Positions 8,801 to 16,204 of a DNA stretch of 36,354 nucleotides are shown one piece after another. Numbering within the stretch: the first letter of the stretch is position 1; each line of letters begins with the position of its first letter. The DNA comes from Pseudomonadota bacterium (lineage in GTDB: Bacteria > Pseudomonadota > Gammaproteobacteria > Burkholderiales > Burkholderiaceae_C). The translations under genes and the position numbers were made by a program. The notes beneath the pieces are model-generated. The model had not been told where the DNA came from, made no database searches, and saw only the letters and a list, made by a program, of their open reading frames with translations. The DNA lies in contig JAIUOM010000032.1 of the NCBI GenBank assembly GCA_020161215.1, positions 1-36,354 on the forward strand, in the 5' to 3' direction.

Positions 8801-9473
8801 TGGCCGTGGCGCTGGATTCGACGATCTCCTGGATCGTCTTCATGCTGGTCCACACACCGGCGTAGCGGCTCATGGCAAAGGCGTGGATGCCCAAGTCCAG
8901 AATTTCCTGCACCGAGGACGGGAAGAACACCGGCAGCCCGCAGGCCTTGAAGATGTGGTCGCTCTGGTGCGCGGCCGTGGAGCTTTTGGCCACGTGGTCG
9001 TCGCCGGCGATGGCGATCACGCCGCCCCACGGCGTGGTGCCGGCCATGTTGCCGTGCTTGAACACGTCCGAGCAACGATCGACGCCCGGGCCCTTGCCGT
9101 ACCAGATGCCGAACACGCCATCAAAGCGGTTGCTGCCCGGGGGCGCAAAGCCCAGTTGCTGCGTTCCCCACACGGCGGTGGCGGCCAGCTCCTCGTTCAC
9201 CCCCGGCTGAAACACGATGTTCTGCTGCTCCAGGTGCTTGCGCGCCGCCCACAGGGCCTGATCGTAGCCACCCAGCGGCGAGCCGCGGTAACCGCTGACG
9301 AAGCCGGCGGTGTTCTTGCCCACCAGCGCATCGCGCTGGCGCTGCAACATGGGCAGTTTGACCAGGGCCTGGATGCCGCTCATGAAGGCGCGGCCGTGGT
9401 CCAGGCTGTATTTGTCGTCCAGCGTGACGGTCTCAAGCGCCTTGCGGATGTGCTCGGGCAGGGGGGCATTCAT
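5859..9473 (-). CDS. Indolepyruvate ferredoxin oxidoreductase, fused alpha/beta (2-oxoacid:acceptor oxidoreductase)
   Basis: A 1204-residue cytoplasmic enzyme that oxidatively decarboxylates aryl-2-oxoacids such as indolepyruvate to the acyl-CoA, passing electrons to ferredoxin. Domains in order: N-terminal pyrimidine-binding domain (about 25-240, with GFVSGYRGSPLGGYD); a central thiamine-diphosphate domain (about 465-650, with CSGCPHNTSTRVPEGS and LGDGTYYHSG); an iron-sulfur segment (Cys674, 677, 680, 686, 707, 713, 718); the gamma domain (about 760-950, GVGGTGVITIGQLLG); and a C-terminal extension to the end. This long fused form is usual in beta- and alphaproteobacteria. It is divergent from an Lrp/AsnC gene with 175 bp between them, the common arrangement for aromatic amino acid breakdown. 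Confidence 0.93.
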   Translation of the reverse strand: MNAPLPEHIRKALETVTLDDKYSLDHGRAFMSGIQALVKLPMLQRQRDALVGKNTAGFVSGYRGSPLGGYDQALWAARKHLEQQNIVFQPGVNEELAATAVWGTQQLGFAPPGSNRFDGVFGIWYGKGPGVDRCSDVFKHGNMAGTTPWGGVIAIAGDDHVAKSSTAAHQSDHIFKACGLPVFFPSSVQEILDLGIHAFAMSRYAGVWTSMKTIQEIVESSATAMIDPERVQIQLPTDFDMPPGGLHIRWPDAALPQEERLFNYKWYAALAYVRANRLNYDVIAGPNDRLGIIASGKAFNDTRQALLDLGLDEAACRQLGIRLHKVGVVWPLEAQITREFATGLREILVVEEKRQVIEYQLKEELYNWRPDVRPNVLGKYHEGAAGDFSGGEWARANPTANVLLPATADLTPAQIARAIAQRLTRLGIDSDMQARLDRQLAVLDASERTLKTVQAAGSGADRLPWFCSGCPHNTSTRVPEGSRAMAGIGCHFMTIWMDRSTVGFTQMGGEGVPWVGQQPFSTDQHMFANLGDGTYYHSGSLAVRQAVTAGVNITYKILYNDAVAMTGGQQIGERPEGLSVVQIAQNMRAEGAAKITIVTDEPEKYDGARAKGLPDGIDIHHRDKLDAVQREFREIKGTTVIIYDQTCATEKRRRRKRGKMVDPAVRVVINELVCEGCGDCSVQSNCLSVEPLETEFGRKRTINQSTCNKDISCVKGFCPSFITVEGGQLKKKAKTQAGVSPFELGPLPEPTQHAPAPGSAWGIVVAGVGGTGVITIGQLLGMAAHMEGKGIVTQDAAGLAQKGGATWSHVLIGATQDDIRTTRVGMASADLIIGCDPIVAANKETVLRMREGRTHVALNSHGTPTAAFVRDGNWQNPAERCASDIARAVGVGGLGMFDADAVAGRLMGDTLYINPMLLGYAWQKGWVPLARESLLRAMELNNVQVDNNKAAFEWGRQAAHDFSRIEKALAGAGGGAQVIEFKKRETLDSIIARRVEFLTGYQNAAYAEQYRAFVAKVQQAESPLGGKTSLSEAVARGLFKLMAYKDEYEVARLHSDPAFVARIEGMFEGDFTLNYHLAPPMTADRNDKGELVKKKYGPSMLRNFRLLAKLKGLRGTALDLFGKTEERQTERALIQQYRASIEEVLGLLSSDKHAQAVEIARIPEQIKGYGHVKERNLKAARARWTELMGQWRNPGAAPQGQQVA

Positions 9474-9520
9474 CGGGCGTGTCTCCTATCCAACCGGCGT
9501 GGTCGGCCGGGGTGTGATCA

Positions 9521-9539
9521 CCTGGTTCACCTGACCAGG
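9521..9539. promoter_or_regulatory. Inverted repeat, possible operator between oxidoreductase and regulator
   Basis: CCTGGT-TCACCTG-ACCAGG is a perfect 6-bp inverted repeat with a 7-nt centre, 48 bp upstream of the oxidoreductase start. The divergent Lrp/AsnC regulator is the obvious candidate to bind here, but this is inference only. Confidence 0.35.
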
Positions 9540-9648
9540 CCAATTCTTCTCGATCGGCAAAGTGTAGGTCGCGGGCAGGGATATGTGTTTTCTTTGTGTG
9601 CCGGGAAAAGCCCCGTAAAGGAAAGAATATTTCTAAAATTGGCCCCTC

Positions 9649-10119
9649 ATGGAAACACTTGATGCGTACGACCGCGCCATCCTGCAGCAGTTGCAGGCCG
9701 ATGGCCGTTTGACGAACACCGAGCTTGCGCAGCGCGTGGGCCTGTCGGCCGCGCCCTGCTGGCGCCGCGTGCGTGCGCTGGAAAAGGCCGGCTACATCCG
9801 CGGCTACCGCGCCGAGATCGACCGCCACAAGATCGGCCTGGGCGTGCTGGCCTTCGTGCGGCTGGACGCGGCGCAGATCACCGGGGCCGAGCTGCGCCAG
9901 CTGGAAGACGCCATCCGCGCCATCCCCGAGGTGGTGAGCTGCCACTACATCAGCGGCGCCGGCACCTTCGAGCTGCAGGTGGTGGGCAAAGACCTGGAGC
10001 AATTCAGCCGCTTCACGCGCGAGGTGCTGATCCGGCTGCCCAACGTGAAGGACCTGCACACCAGCTTTTCCCTGGGCGAAGTGAAGGCGGGTGGCGCCTT
10101 GCCGATCAAGTTGAAGTAA
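9649..10119 (+). CDS. Lrp/AsnC family transcriptional regulator
   Basis: A 156-residue DNA-binding protein with an N-terminal winged helix-turn-helix (LDAYDRAILQQLQADGRL, NTELAQRVGLSAAPCWRRV) and a C-terminal RAM ligand-binding domain (about 65-150, ISGAGTFELQVVGKDL). Lrp/AsnC proteins sense amino acids or their oxo-acids as octamers. It is divergent from the indolepyruvate oxidoreductase, so I infer it controls that gene in response to an aromatic amino acid. No Shine-Dalgarno sequence lies before the ATG at 9649; a TAAAAT hexamer ends 9 nt before it, so the mRNA may be leaderless. Confidence 0.93.
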   Translation: METLDAYDRAILQQLQADGRLTNTELAQRVGLSAAPCWRRVRALEKAGYIRGYRAEIDRHKIGLGVLAFVRLDAAQITGAELRQLEDAIRAIPEVVSCHYISGAGTFELQVVGKDLEQFSRFTREVLIRLPNVKDLHTSFSLGEVKAGGALPIKLK

Positions 10120-10170
10120 GCATCTGGCGATGCGGACCGACTGGACGTTGAGCAAAAGCCACCACCACCA

Positions 10171-10200
10171 AAGAAAAGGGCGCCCGCGACGCAGGCGCCC
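10171..10200 (-). terminator. Rho-independent terminator of the PQQ dehydrogenase gene
   Basis: On the minus strand GGGCGCC-TGCGTCGCG-GGCGCCC (10200-10178) forms a 7-bp GC stem followed by TTTTCTTT. It lies 22 nt after the stop of the dehydrogenase and has the T-tract on the correct side for that gene. Confidence 0.8.
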
Positions 10201-10221
10201 CTCCAAACAACGATCCGACGC

Positions 10222-12366
10222 CTACCTGCCGTGGGTGATGTCCTTGATCACGTACGCCGAGACATTGGCGATGTCCTGTGCCGACAGTACGCTGTTGAAC
10301 GGCGGCATGGCCGCGCCGCCATTGGTGACGTGCTCCCGCACCACAGAAGGAATCTTGGCAGACGAGATGGTGGTGAGGTTGGGGCCCCCGTTGCCACCGG
10401 TGCCGGCTGCGCCGTGGCACATCGAGCAGTTCTGGGCAAATACCGTCTTCCCGGCAGCGGCGTTGCCGCTCAGTTGGGTGACGGGCGTGGGTGCGGCTTT
10501 CTCGCCCGCGTGAAGCAGGGCGTGTCCGCCTTTGCCCGGCGCCACGGGATTGAGCTTGCCGTCCAGCGAGAAGAGCCAGAGGTTGTCGCCGTGGGCCGTG
10601 GCCGCCAGCGCGTTGCCGCCGGCATAAAAGGCCACGTACTGCTTGCCCTTGTGCTGGAACACGGTGGCCGTGTTGTTGGCGCCCGCCCCCGTCTGGAACT
10701 TCCAGAGCTCCTTGCCGGTCGTGGCTTCGTAGGCGATCAGCTCGCCGTTGTTGGCGCCCACAAAGACCAGGTTGCCGGCGGTGACGACCGAGCCGGAGTA
10801 GCACGAGGTGGTGTAGCGCTTCTCCCAGGCCACTTTGCCCGTGACGACGTTGAACGCCACAAAGTAGCCCGAGCTGTGAAAGCCGTTGCCGATGGCCATG
10901 GTGGAGCCCGTGGCGGTGCCGGCAGCGCCGTCTGCGCCAACGGCCGGCTGCTCCTCGGTGTCCGAGGTCAGCCCGGCCACACTGTTTTGCCCGCACACAA
11001 AGAACAGGTTGTTGTTGGGGTCGTAGCTGGAGGGCGGCCAGTTGGTTCCGCCGGCCGGGCCTGGCGCCAACACCACCATGTCTTTCCAGAATGGCGTGAA
11101 GACCTGCTTGGCGACGATGGGGTTGTCCACCTTGGCGACCTTTTTGACGGCCTCGACCTGTTCGGGTGTCGGCACGTGGGTGGCGAAGGGCGGAATCGAG
11201 GGGACCGGCTGTGTCGGCGACGTTTTCTGGTGGGCGTTTTGCGGCACCGGGGTTTCCGGGATCGGGTAGATCGGCTTGCCGTTGGTGCGGTCCAGAAGAT
11301 AAAGCCAGCCGGTCTTGGCCGCTTCGCCAATGCCTTTGACCGCCTTGCCGTTGATGGTGGCGTCAAACAACACCGTCGGGCTGGGGGCGTCGTAGTCCCA
11401 GATGTCGTGGTGAACCAGCTGGTAGTGCCAGCGGTGCTTGCCGGTTTTCAGGTCCAGCGCGACGATGGACGACGCATAAAGGTTGTCGCCTTCGCGCCCG
11501 GAGCCGTCGTAGTCGGGCCCGGCGTTGCCGGTGGAGAAGTAGATCAGCCCGAGCTCCGGGTCGACCGAGGGCGTTTGCCAGACTGGGGCGCCGCCGTGCA
11601 GCCAGGCGTCACCGGTCTGGGGCCAGGTTTCGTGGCCGGGCTCGCCGGGACCGGGAATGGTGTAAAAACGCCAGATTTCCTCGCCGGTTTTGGCGTCAAA
11701 GGCCATCACGCGGCCACGAATACCGTATTCACCGCCCGCAGTGCCGATAATGATTTTATTATCGACATAAAGCGGCGCCGCCGTCAGGGAATAACCCTTT
11801 TTCCATTCTGCGGCCTGCGTGGTCCAGGCCACCTTGCCGGTTTGCTGATCAAGCGCGACCAGCTTGCCATCCAGCTGCCCAATATAAACTTTGCCGTCGC
11901 CCAGCGCAACACCGCGACTGAGCCAACCACAGCACACCGTGGAAATCGCATTATCAAGTTTGGCATTGTATTGCCAGAGGATTTTGCCGGTTTCCACGCT
12001 GACGGCGAACACATCGTCCGCTCCGGTGGGCACATAGATGACGCCGTTGTGCTCCAGCGGCTGCCCCTCGGCCGAGTACTTCATGGCCGTGCCCGAGCCC
12101 TTCAGGTGGGTGAGCCAGGCGCCCTTGAGCTGGCCGACGTTGCTGCTGTTGATCTCCTTGAGCGGGGAATAGCGCTGGTTTGTCAGCGAACCGCCGTTGG
12201 TGATCCAGTCGTCTTCCGGCGCCTGATTCAGTTGCTGCGCCGTGAACGCCGGGGCAGGCGTAATTTTAACTGGGGGTGTTTTAGGTTCTGCCGCCCAAGC
12301 CCCTGTTGAAAGCAAGCCGACGGTCAAAGCCAAACACATGAAAATCTTTTTTCTTACATGGCTCAT
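10222..12366 (-). CDS. PQQ-dependent quinohemoprotein alcohol dehydrogenase (methanol/ethanol family, fused cytochrome c)
   Basis: A 714-residue periplasmic enzyme that oxidises alcohols with pyrroloquinoline quinone and a covalent haem. A Sec signal peptide ends near GAWAAE (about 26). The eight-bladed propeller follows, with the adjacent-cysteine disulfide CC145-146 (STVCCGW) over PQQ and the catalytic aspartate region DIWDYDAP (321-328). A C-terminal cytochrome c domain has CSMCH at 647-651 and methionine 687 (AMPPF) as likely axial ligand. This is a type II single-chain layout; the alcohol is unknown. No pqq synthesis genes are near. Bases about 11700-12000 are noticeably more AT-rich than the rest of the gene. 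A 7-bp-stem terminator follows its stop. Confidence 0.93.
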   Translation of the reverse strand: MSHVRKKIFMCLALTVGLLSTGAWAAEPKTPPVKITPAPAFTAQQLNQAPEDDWITNGGSLTNQRYSPLKEINSSNVGQLKGAWLTHLKGSGTAMKYSAEGQPLEHNGVIYVPTGADDVFAVSVETGKILWQYNAKLDNAISTVCCGWLSRGVALGDGKVYIGQLDGKLVALDQQTGKVAWTTQAAEWKKGYSLTAAPLYVDNKIIIGTAGGEYGIRGRVMAFDAKTGEEIWRFYTIPGPGEPGHETWPQTGDAWLHGGAPVWQTPSVDPELGLIYFSTGNAGPDYDGSGREGDNLYASSIVALDLKTGKHRWHYQLVHHDIWDYDAPSPTVLFDATINGKAVKGIGEAAKTGWLYLLDRTNGKPIYPIPETPVPQNAHQKTSPTQPVPSIPPFATHVPTPEQVEAVKKVAKVDNPIVAKQVFTPFWKDMVVLAPGPAGGTNWPPSSYDPNNNLFFVCGQNSVAGLTSDTEEQPAVGADGAAGTATGSTMAIGNGFHSSGYFVAFNVVTGKVAWEKRYTTSCYSGSVVTAGNLVFVGANNGELIAYEATTGKELWKFQTGAGANNTATVFQHKGKQYVAFYAGGNALAATAHGDNLWLFSLDGKLNPVAPGKGGHALLHAGEKAAPTPVTQLSGNAAAGKTVFAQNCSMCHGAAGTGGNGGPNLTTISSAKIPSVVREHVTNGGAAMPPFNSVLSAQDIANVSAYVIKDITHGR

Positions 12367-12768
12367 TCGGTTTTCTTTCGCAAGGTTTTCAGAAGAAAAC
12401 GCATCCTACACATATTTTTTAGCCGCGTAGTTAGCGGACGCTCTCCATAGGAATAGCCAACGCAGTGGCCGCCGAGATAAAGCACCACATCCAGGTCCTG
12501 CCCACGGCGCACACTTGAAAAGCGCGCCTGATTTCAGCGCGGGCATGGCGTCGCTCCGGGGCCTGGCGGGTTCTGAAACACTTCAAAAAGAGGGCTGTCC
12601 ATCTCGAAGAACGCCAACCCTTTTGATTCGCCCAGGGCGCTCACCGATTCAGGCGCGCGCTGGGCGTAGGCGGGGTAGCGCGCGGCCAATCCCAGTGGGC
12701 AACAAAAAACCCCAAATGTCGGCGTGTAATTTCGCTGTTGCGCTACTATTTTTGTAGCTCAATATTGT
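12367..12768. other. 402-bp intergenic stretch
   Basis: No convincing gene. Near the dehydrogenase start lies the inverted repeat GTTTTC-AGAA-GAAAAC (12385-12400), in its probable leader. Near the other end is palindrome copy 3. Between them, one minus-strand frame stays open for about 60 codons with a protein-like reading (ALGESKGLAFFEMDSPLFEV) but has no start or ribosome site and is not recognised; it may be a gene relic. Confidence 0.5.
12742..12758. repeat. 17-bp palindrome, copy 3 (downstream of phoX-like gene)
   Basis: GCTAC-TATTTTT-GTAGC, a perfect palindrome with a T5 loop, 11 bp beyond the stop of the DUF839 phosphatase gene. Confidence 0.8.
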
Positions 12769-14727
12769 TTACAAAGCGATGCCGCTGGGTGCGCCCGTCA
12801 GGTAGCCCACCGAGGCGCCGTAGCGGTCCTTGTAGTTGGCGCGCACCAGCGGGTCGAGCGTGGGTTTGACGATGTCGTGCAGCGGGCTTTCCCAGTCGCC
12901 GGGGTGCTGGAAGTTGCTCATCACGTACGTCCAGCCGTTGAGGTGGGTCACGGCGTGCAGGCCCGTGGACTCGGCCCCCGCGGGGGTGGACAAAATGCGG
13001 CTGAGCGAGCCGGTGTCGACGTGGTACGCCCACAGAAAATTGTTGACGTGCAGGCCCGAGTCTTCACCGATGAAGAGCGTGCGCAGCTCTTCGGAGAACT
13101 TGAGGTTGTCGGGGTTGGCGATCTTGTCGGCATGGGCCAGGTTGCCCAGGGTGTCGGCCGTGGCCAGGTCCTCGCCCAGCAGGATGAACTGCGAGCGGGC
13201 GGGCACCCAGTCGCTGTCGATGGCGGCGCCGCTGCTGTCCTTCTGGCCGCCCGTCAGCTCATGCTGCAGCACGCCGCCAGCCTGGATGGCCTTGGGAAAG
13301 CTGACCCGGTGGGCCGCCACGTAGCCCGAGCCACCGACCACCATCGAGTCGCGGATGGCGGAGATGGCGGAGTACGCCTTTTTGTCCCGCACGTTGACGG
13401 TGGTGCCCTCCATCTTGGTGAAGGCCGTGCTGGCGCCCTTGAGCGCGGCGTAGCGGTGCGTCTCCAGGAACGCGGCGGCCTTCTCCTGGCCGGGCAGCAC
13501 CTTGACCCAGAGTTTTTTCTTGTTCAGCACGATGGGCGTGAAGCTGGCGTCGGCCGGGTCGGTGTTGCGCGAATCCATGATGTCGGTGGCGCGGATGCCG
13601 CCATCCACCAGCGCCTGGATCTCGGCGCTGCTGGCGTGGCCCAGCTTGATCCAGCTGATGGCGGCGTGGGTGCTGGCGTTCAGCTCGGCGGTGTATTTGG
13701 CGACGTACAGCGTGCCCGCGGACAAGTCCTTGGCCTTGTCGGCCACGAACATGAACAGCGCGCCGTTGGTGGCGTCGTCGCCCATCAGCGCGGTGCGCTG
13801 GTCGGGCATGACCTGGATCAGCTCCTTGGAGGTGCGGCCCAGACAGTAGTGCTTGCGGATGCTGCCGCTGCCGTCGGGGTTGACCGTCACCTCGGGCAGG
13901 TGGCCGTAGTCGTAAGGGTTGGCGGTGCTGGCGTTGCCGAACACATGGGTACTGAAGCCCTGCAGCATCTTGAGCGAGGTGCCGCTGGCGCCCTGGTCAA
14001 AGGCGTCGGGCTCGTACTCCTCGCTCGACAGGTGGGTGCCCCAGGGCGACAGGCTGGCGCCGCAGGTGATCCACAGGCCCTTGGCGGGTGCGGTGTCGAC
14101 ATTGAAGTACTTCACCAGGGTCAGTGCGCCGGTGTCGGGGTTCTGGTCCAGCGTCAGCACGGCGATGGGCGAGGACAGCAGGCCGTACATGCTGTCGCCC
14201 TTCAAGTTGCGCGAGGTGTACTCGAACTGCACCACGGCAAACACGGTGTGGCCCTTGACGCCGGGCACCTTGGCGCCCGGCACCGTGAGCAGCGAGGAGC
14301 CGTCGGGCGCGTCGGAGAAGAACTGGCGCGGCGTGGCGCCTGAGGTGTCCATGATCGGCTGGTGGCGGATGTCCACATAGCCCCCGGCCAGCACGGTGCC
14401 GCCAGCGCCGTCGGGCACTCGGTCGCCGGTCACAAAAAAGGGCTGGTAGGCCAGCTGGATGTCGCGCGTGCTCTGGTCGTCAAAGGTCAGCGTCATCACC
14501 GAGCCGGTGGTGGTGGTGGCCATGGCGGCGGCGTTGGCCAGCGTGGGTGCCGGCATGCTGCTGAAGCTGACGCTCTGGAACACGGGCACGGTGGATGAAT
14601 CACCGCCGCAGGCCGCCAGCGCGCTGGCGGCCGACACCGAGGAGGCCAAGGGCAGCAAGGGCGCACCGCTCAGCAGGGACAGCAGGCGGCGGCGGGAGAG
14701 CGAAGCAGGAGAGATGGGTAGGGCCAT
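12769..14727 (-). CDS. PhoX-family (DUF839) phosphatase, Tat-exported
   Basis: PhoX proteins are calcium/iron-dependent periplasmic alkaline phosphatases with a six-bladed propeller. The N-terminus MALPISPASLSRRRLLSLLS is a twin-arginine signal (SRRRLL) followed by a hydrophobic stretch up to ALAACGG. The body carries the family signature GASLSPWGTHLSSEEYEPDA, a metal-binding acidic loop, and later NPDNLKFSEELRTLFIGEDS. At 652 residues it is a normal length. An upstream in-frame ATG at 14763 adds 12 residues; neither start has a good ribosome site, and I preferred the one giving a standard Tat signal. I looked for a Pho box upstream and did not find one, so phosphate control is not supported by the sequence. 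Confidence 0.88.
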   Translation of the reverse strand: MALPISPASLSRRRLLSLLSGAPLLPLASSVSAASALAACGGDSSTVPVFQSVSFSSMPAPTLANAAAMATTTTGSVMTLTFDDQSTRDIQLAYQPFFVTGDRVPDGAGGTVLAGGYVDIRHQPIMDTSGATPRQFFSDAPDGSSLLTVPGAKVPGVKGHTVFAVVQFEYTSRNLKGDSMYGLLSSPIAVLTLDQNPDTGALTLVKYFNVDTAPAKGLWITCGASLSPWGTHLSSEEYEPDAFDQGASGTSLKMLQGFSTHVFGNASTANPYDYGHLPEVTVNPDGSGSIRKHYCLGRTSKELIQVMPDQRTALMGDDATNGALFMFVADKAKDLSAGTLYVAKYTAELNASTHAAISWIKLGHASSAEIQALVDGGIRATDIMDSRNTDPADASFTPIVLNKKKLWVKVLPGQEKAAAFLETHRYAALKGASTAFTKMEGTTVNVRDKKAYSAISAIRDSMVVGGSGYVAAHRVSFPKAIQAGGVLQHELTGGQKDSSGAAIDSDWVPARSQFILLGEDLATADTLGNLAHADKIANPDNLKFSEELRTLFIGEDSGLHVNNFLWAYHVDTGSLSRILSTPAGAESTGLHAVTHLNGWTYVMSNFQHPGDWESPLHDIVKPTLDPLVRANYKDRYGASVGYLTGAPSGIAL

Positions 14728-14834
14728 GATGAATCGAATGAGGGAAGAAACGCACCGGGTCATTGCCCGGCCAGCTCTGTCACTCTAGGCGGCCCCTGTG
14801 GCAGGGGCGTGACCATCCGATGTCAATTCCGTGA

Positions 14835-16010
14835 CTACTTAGGCCACAGCGCCCACAGCTTCAGCGGCTGCTTCAGGCGCCCGGCGAAGTCCCCCGCCTG
14901 CGGGCCCCAGCCGGCAAAGAAATCGGCGCGCACCGCACCCACAATGGCGCTGCCCGTGTCCTGCGCCAGCACCAGGCGCTGCAGGCTGACCACCGGGCCG
15001 CTGGAGGCCAGCCAGACCGGCGTGCCGTAGGGAATGCTTTGCGGATCGACCGCGATCGAGCGCCCCGGCGTCAGCGCCACGCCCTGCGCGCCGCGCGGGC
15101 CGAACTGGGCGTCCAGCGGGCTGAGCGGCTCTTCCTTGAAGAACACCATGCGCGGATTGCTCCACAAAAAATCCTGCACGCGGCCGGGGTTGGCGGCCAG
15201 CCAGGCCTTGATGCCGGGCCAGGTGGCGTCGCGGATGGCGCCCTGCTGCAACAGCCAGCTGCCGGGGCTGCGGTAGGGCTGGTCGTTGGTGGCGGCAAAG
15301 GCCAGCCGCACCACGCGCTGGCTGCCGTCGGCCTCGGTCACGCGCACCCGCCCGGAGCCCTGGATCTGCAGGATCAGCGCGTCCACCGGGTCGGCCAGCC
15401 AGGCCAGCTCGCTGCCGGCCAGCTGGGCACGCACCTCGGGCAGGGTCTCCATCTCCTGGCGCGTGTACCAGGGTTTGCGCTGACCCAGGGTGGCCGGCGG
15501 GCGGTAGATGGGCGCGCCAAAGCCAGGGCGCGCGCTGCGCGAGGCCTCGTACACGGGCTCGAAGTAGCTGGTCAGCAGGCCTTCGCCGCCTGGCGCGCCC
15601 AGGCCACCATGGGGCTCCACCCGGTAGGGCTGCAGGCGCGCGCGCATCCAGCCGCGCTGCTCTTGCGGCGTGCCCAGGGACAGGCGCCGCACCTCGCTGC
15701 ACAGGCTGGCGAAGGTGGGGCCGGGGCGCTCGCAGCTCTTGATCCAGGCGTTCCAGCCCTCGGCCAGGTTGTCGTCCTCGAAACCGGGCAGCTCGGCCCA
15801 GCGCACCGGCACCCAGCGGCTGCGCGCGCGCGGCAGCGCGGGGCCGAGCGGCGTGGCGTCGGCCACGTCGCCGGGCGGCGGTAGGGGCGACTCGGTGGGC
15901 GCTGCCGGGATGGCGGGAGCGGGTGTGGGGGCGGTGGTCGGCTTGTCGGCGCAGCTGGCCAGCATTCCTACAATCGCCGCCATGCCCAAGAACCGAAGTA
16001 CTCGTCTCAT
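14835..16010 (-). CDS. mltA: Membrane-bound lytic murein transglycosylase A
   Basis: MltA is an outer-membrane lipoprotein that cleaves the glycan strands of peptidoglycan, releasing 1,6-anhydro-muropeptides. The 391-residue product starts MRRVLRFLGMAAIVGMLASC, a lipoprotein signal with lipobox LASC. The MltA domain follows (GLLTSYFEPVYEAS; ADPVDALILQIQGSGRV) and then the 3D domain with the catalytic-region motif AQDTGSAIVGAVRADFFAGWG. An open frame continues upstream to 16505, but the lipoprotein signal fixes the start at 16010. That ATG directly abuts the ATG of the divergent small gene (CAT|ATG). Confidence 0.95.
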   Translation of the reverse strand: MRRVLRFLGMAAIVGMLASCADKPTTAPTPAPAIPAAPTESPLPPPGDVADATPLGPALPRARSRWVPVRWAELPGFEDDNLAEGWNAWIKSCERPGPTFASLCSEVRRLSLGTPQEQRGWMRARLQPYRVEPHGGLGAPGGEGLLTSYFEPVYEASRSARPGFGAPIYRPPATLGQRKPWYTRQEMETLPEVRAQLAGSELAWLADPVDALILQIQGSGRVRVTEADGSQRVVRLAFAATNDQPYRSPGSWLLQQGAIRDATWPGIKAWLAANPGRVQDFLWSNPRMVFFKEEPLSPLDAQFGPRGAQGVALTPGRSIAVDPQSIPYGTPVWLASSGPVVSLQRLVLAQDTGSAIVGAVRADFFAGWGPQAGDFAGRLKQPLKLWALWPK

Positions 16011-16202
16011 ATGACCGTGATTCTGCTGGAAGCGCTGGCCGCGCTCGTGCTGCTGCTGCTGATCGTCTGGTGGACCATGTTCTCCGGTCGCAAGAAAGGG
16101 GAATTGCCGGGCCAGCACGAGGACGCTGGTCCCACCCAGGCCCCCAAGCAAGACCCTGACACCCCGGCGCAGCCGCGTCGGCCCGACCCGGGCCAGCAGT
16201 GA
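16011..16202 (+). CDS. Small single-pass membrane protein, unknown
   Basis: Not recognised. The 63-residue product has one N-terminal membrane helix (LLEALAALVLLLLIVWWTMF, about residues 5-24), then a short basic stretch GRKKGE, then a low-complexity, proline- and glutamine-rich tail (PTQAPKQDPDTPAQPRRPD), probably cytoplasmic. It starts with no gap from mltA on the other strand and stops 2 nt before the convergent response regulator stop. Codon use is like its neighbours, so I think it is a real gene. A link to cell-wall work is only suggested by position. Confidence 0.65.
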   Translation: MTVILLEALAALVLLLLIVWWTMFSGRKKGELPGQHEDAGPTQAPKQDPDTPAQPRRPDPGQQ

Positions 16203-16204
16203 GC

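Noticed and set aside
5961-9662. A 1233-codon open frame on the plus strand opposite the indolepyruvate oxidoreductase
   Set aside because: Its protein is low-complexity (Ala, Gly, His, Val, Gln-rich) and mirrors the third-position GC bias of the real gene. It has no domain or ribosome site. It is an antisense shadow.
10231-12309. A 692-codon plus-strand frame opposite the PQQ dehydrogenase
   Set aside because: Same antisense effect; no recognisable motif, while the minus frame has intact PQQ and cytochrome c motifs.
14792-14808. Terminator at the hairpin GCCCCTG-TGG-CAGGGGC between mltA and the PhoX-like gene
   Set aside because: The stem is perfect but no T-tract follows on the strand of mltA, so I cannot call it a terminator.
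14760-14825. A Pho box before the PhoX-like gene (CTGTCAC...CTGTGGC)
   Set aside because: The two heptamers are spaced 12 nt apart instead of 4 and the second is a poor match.
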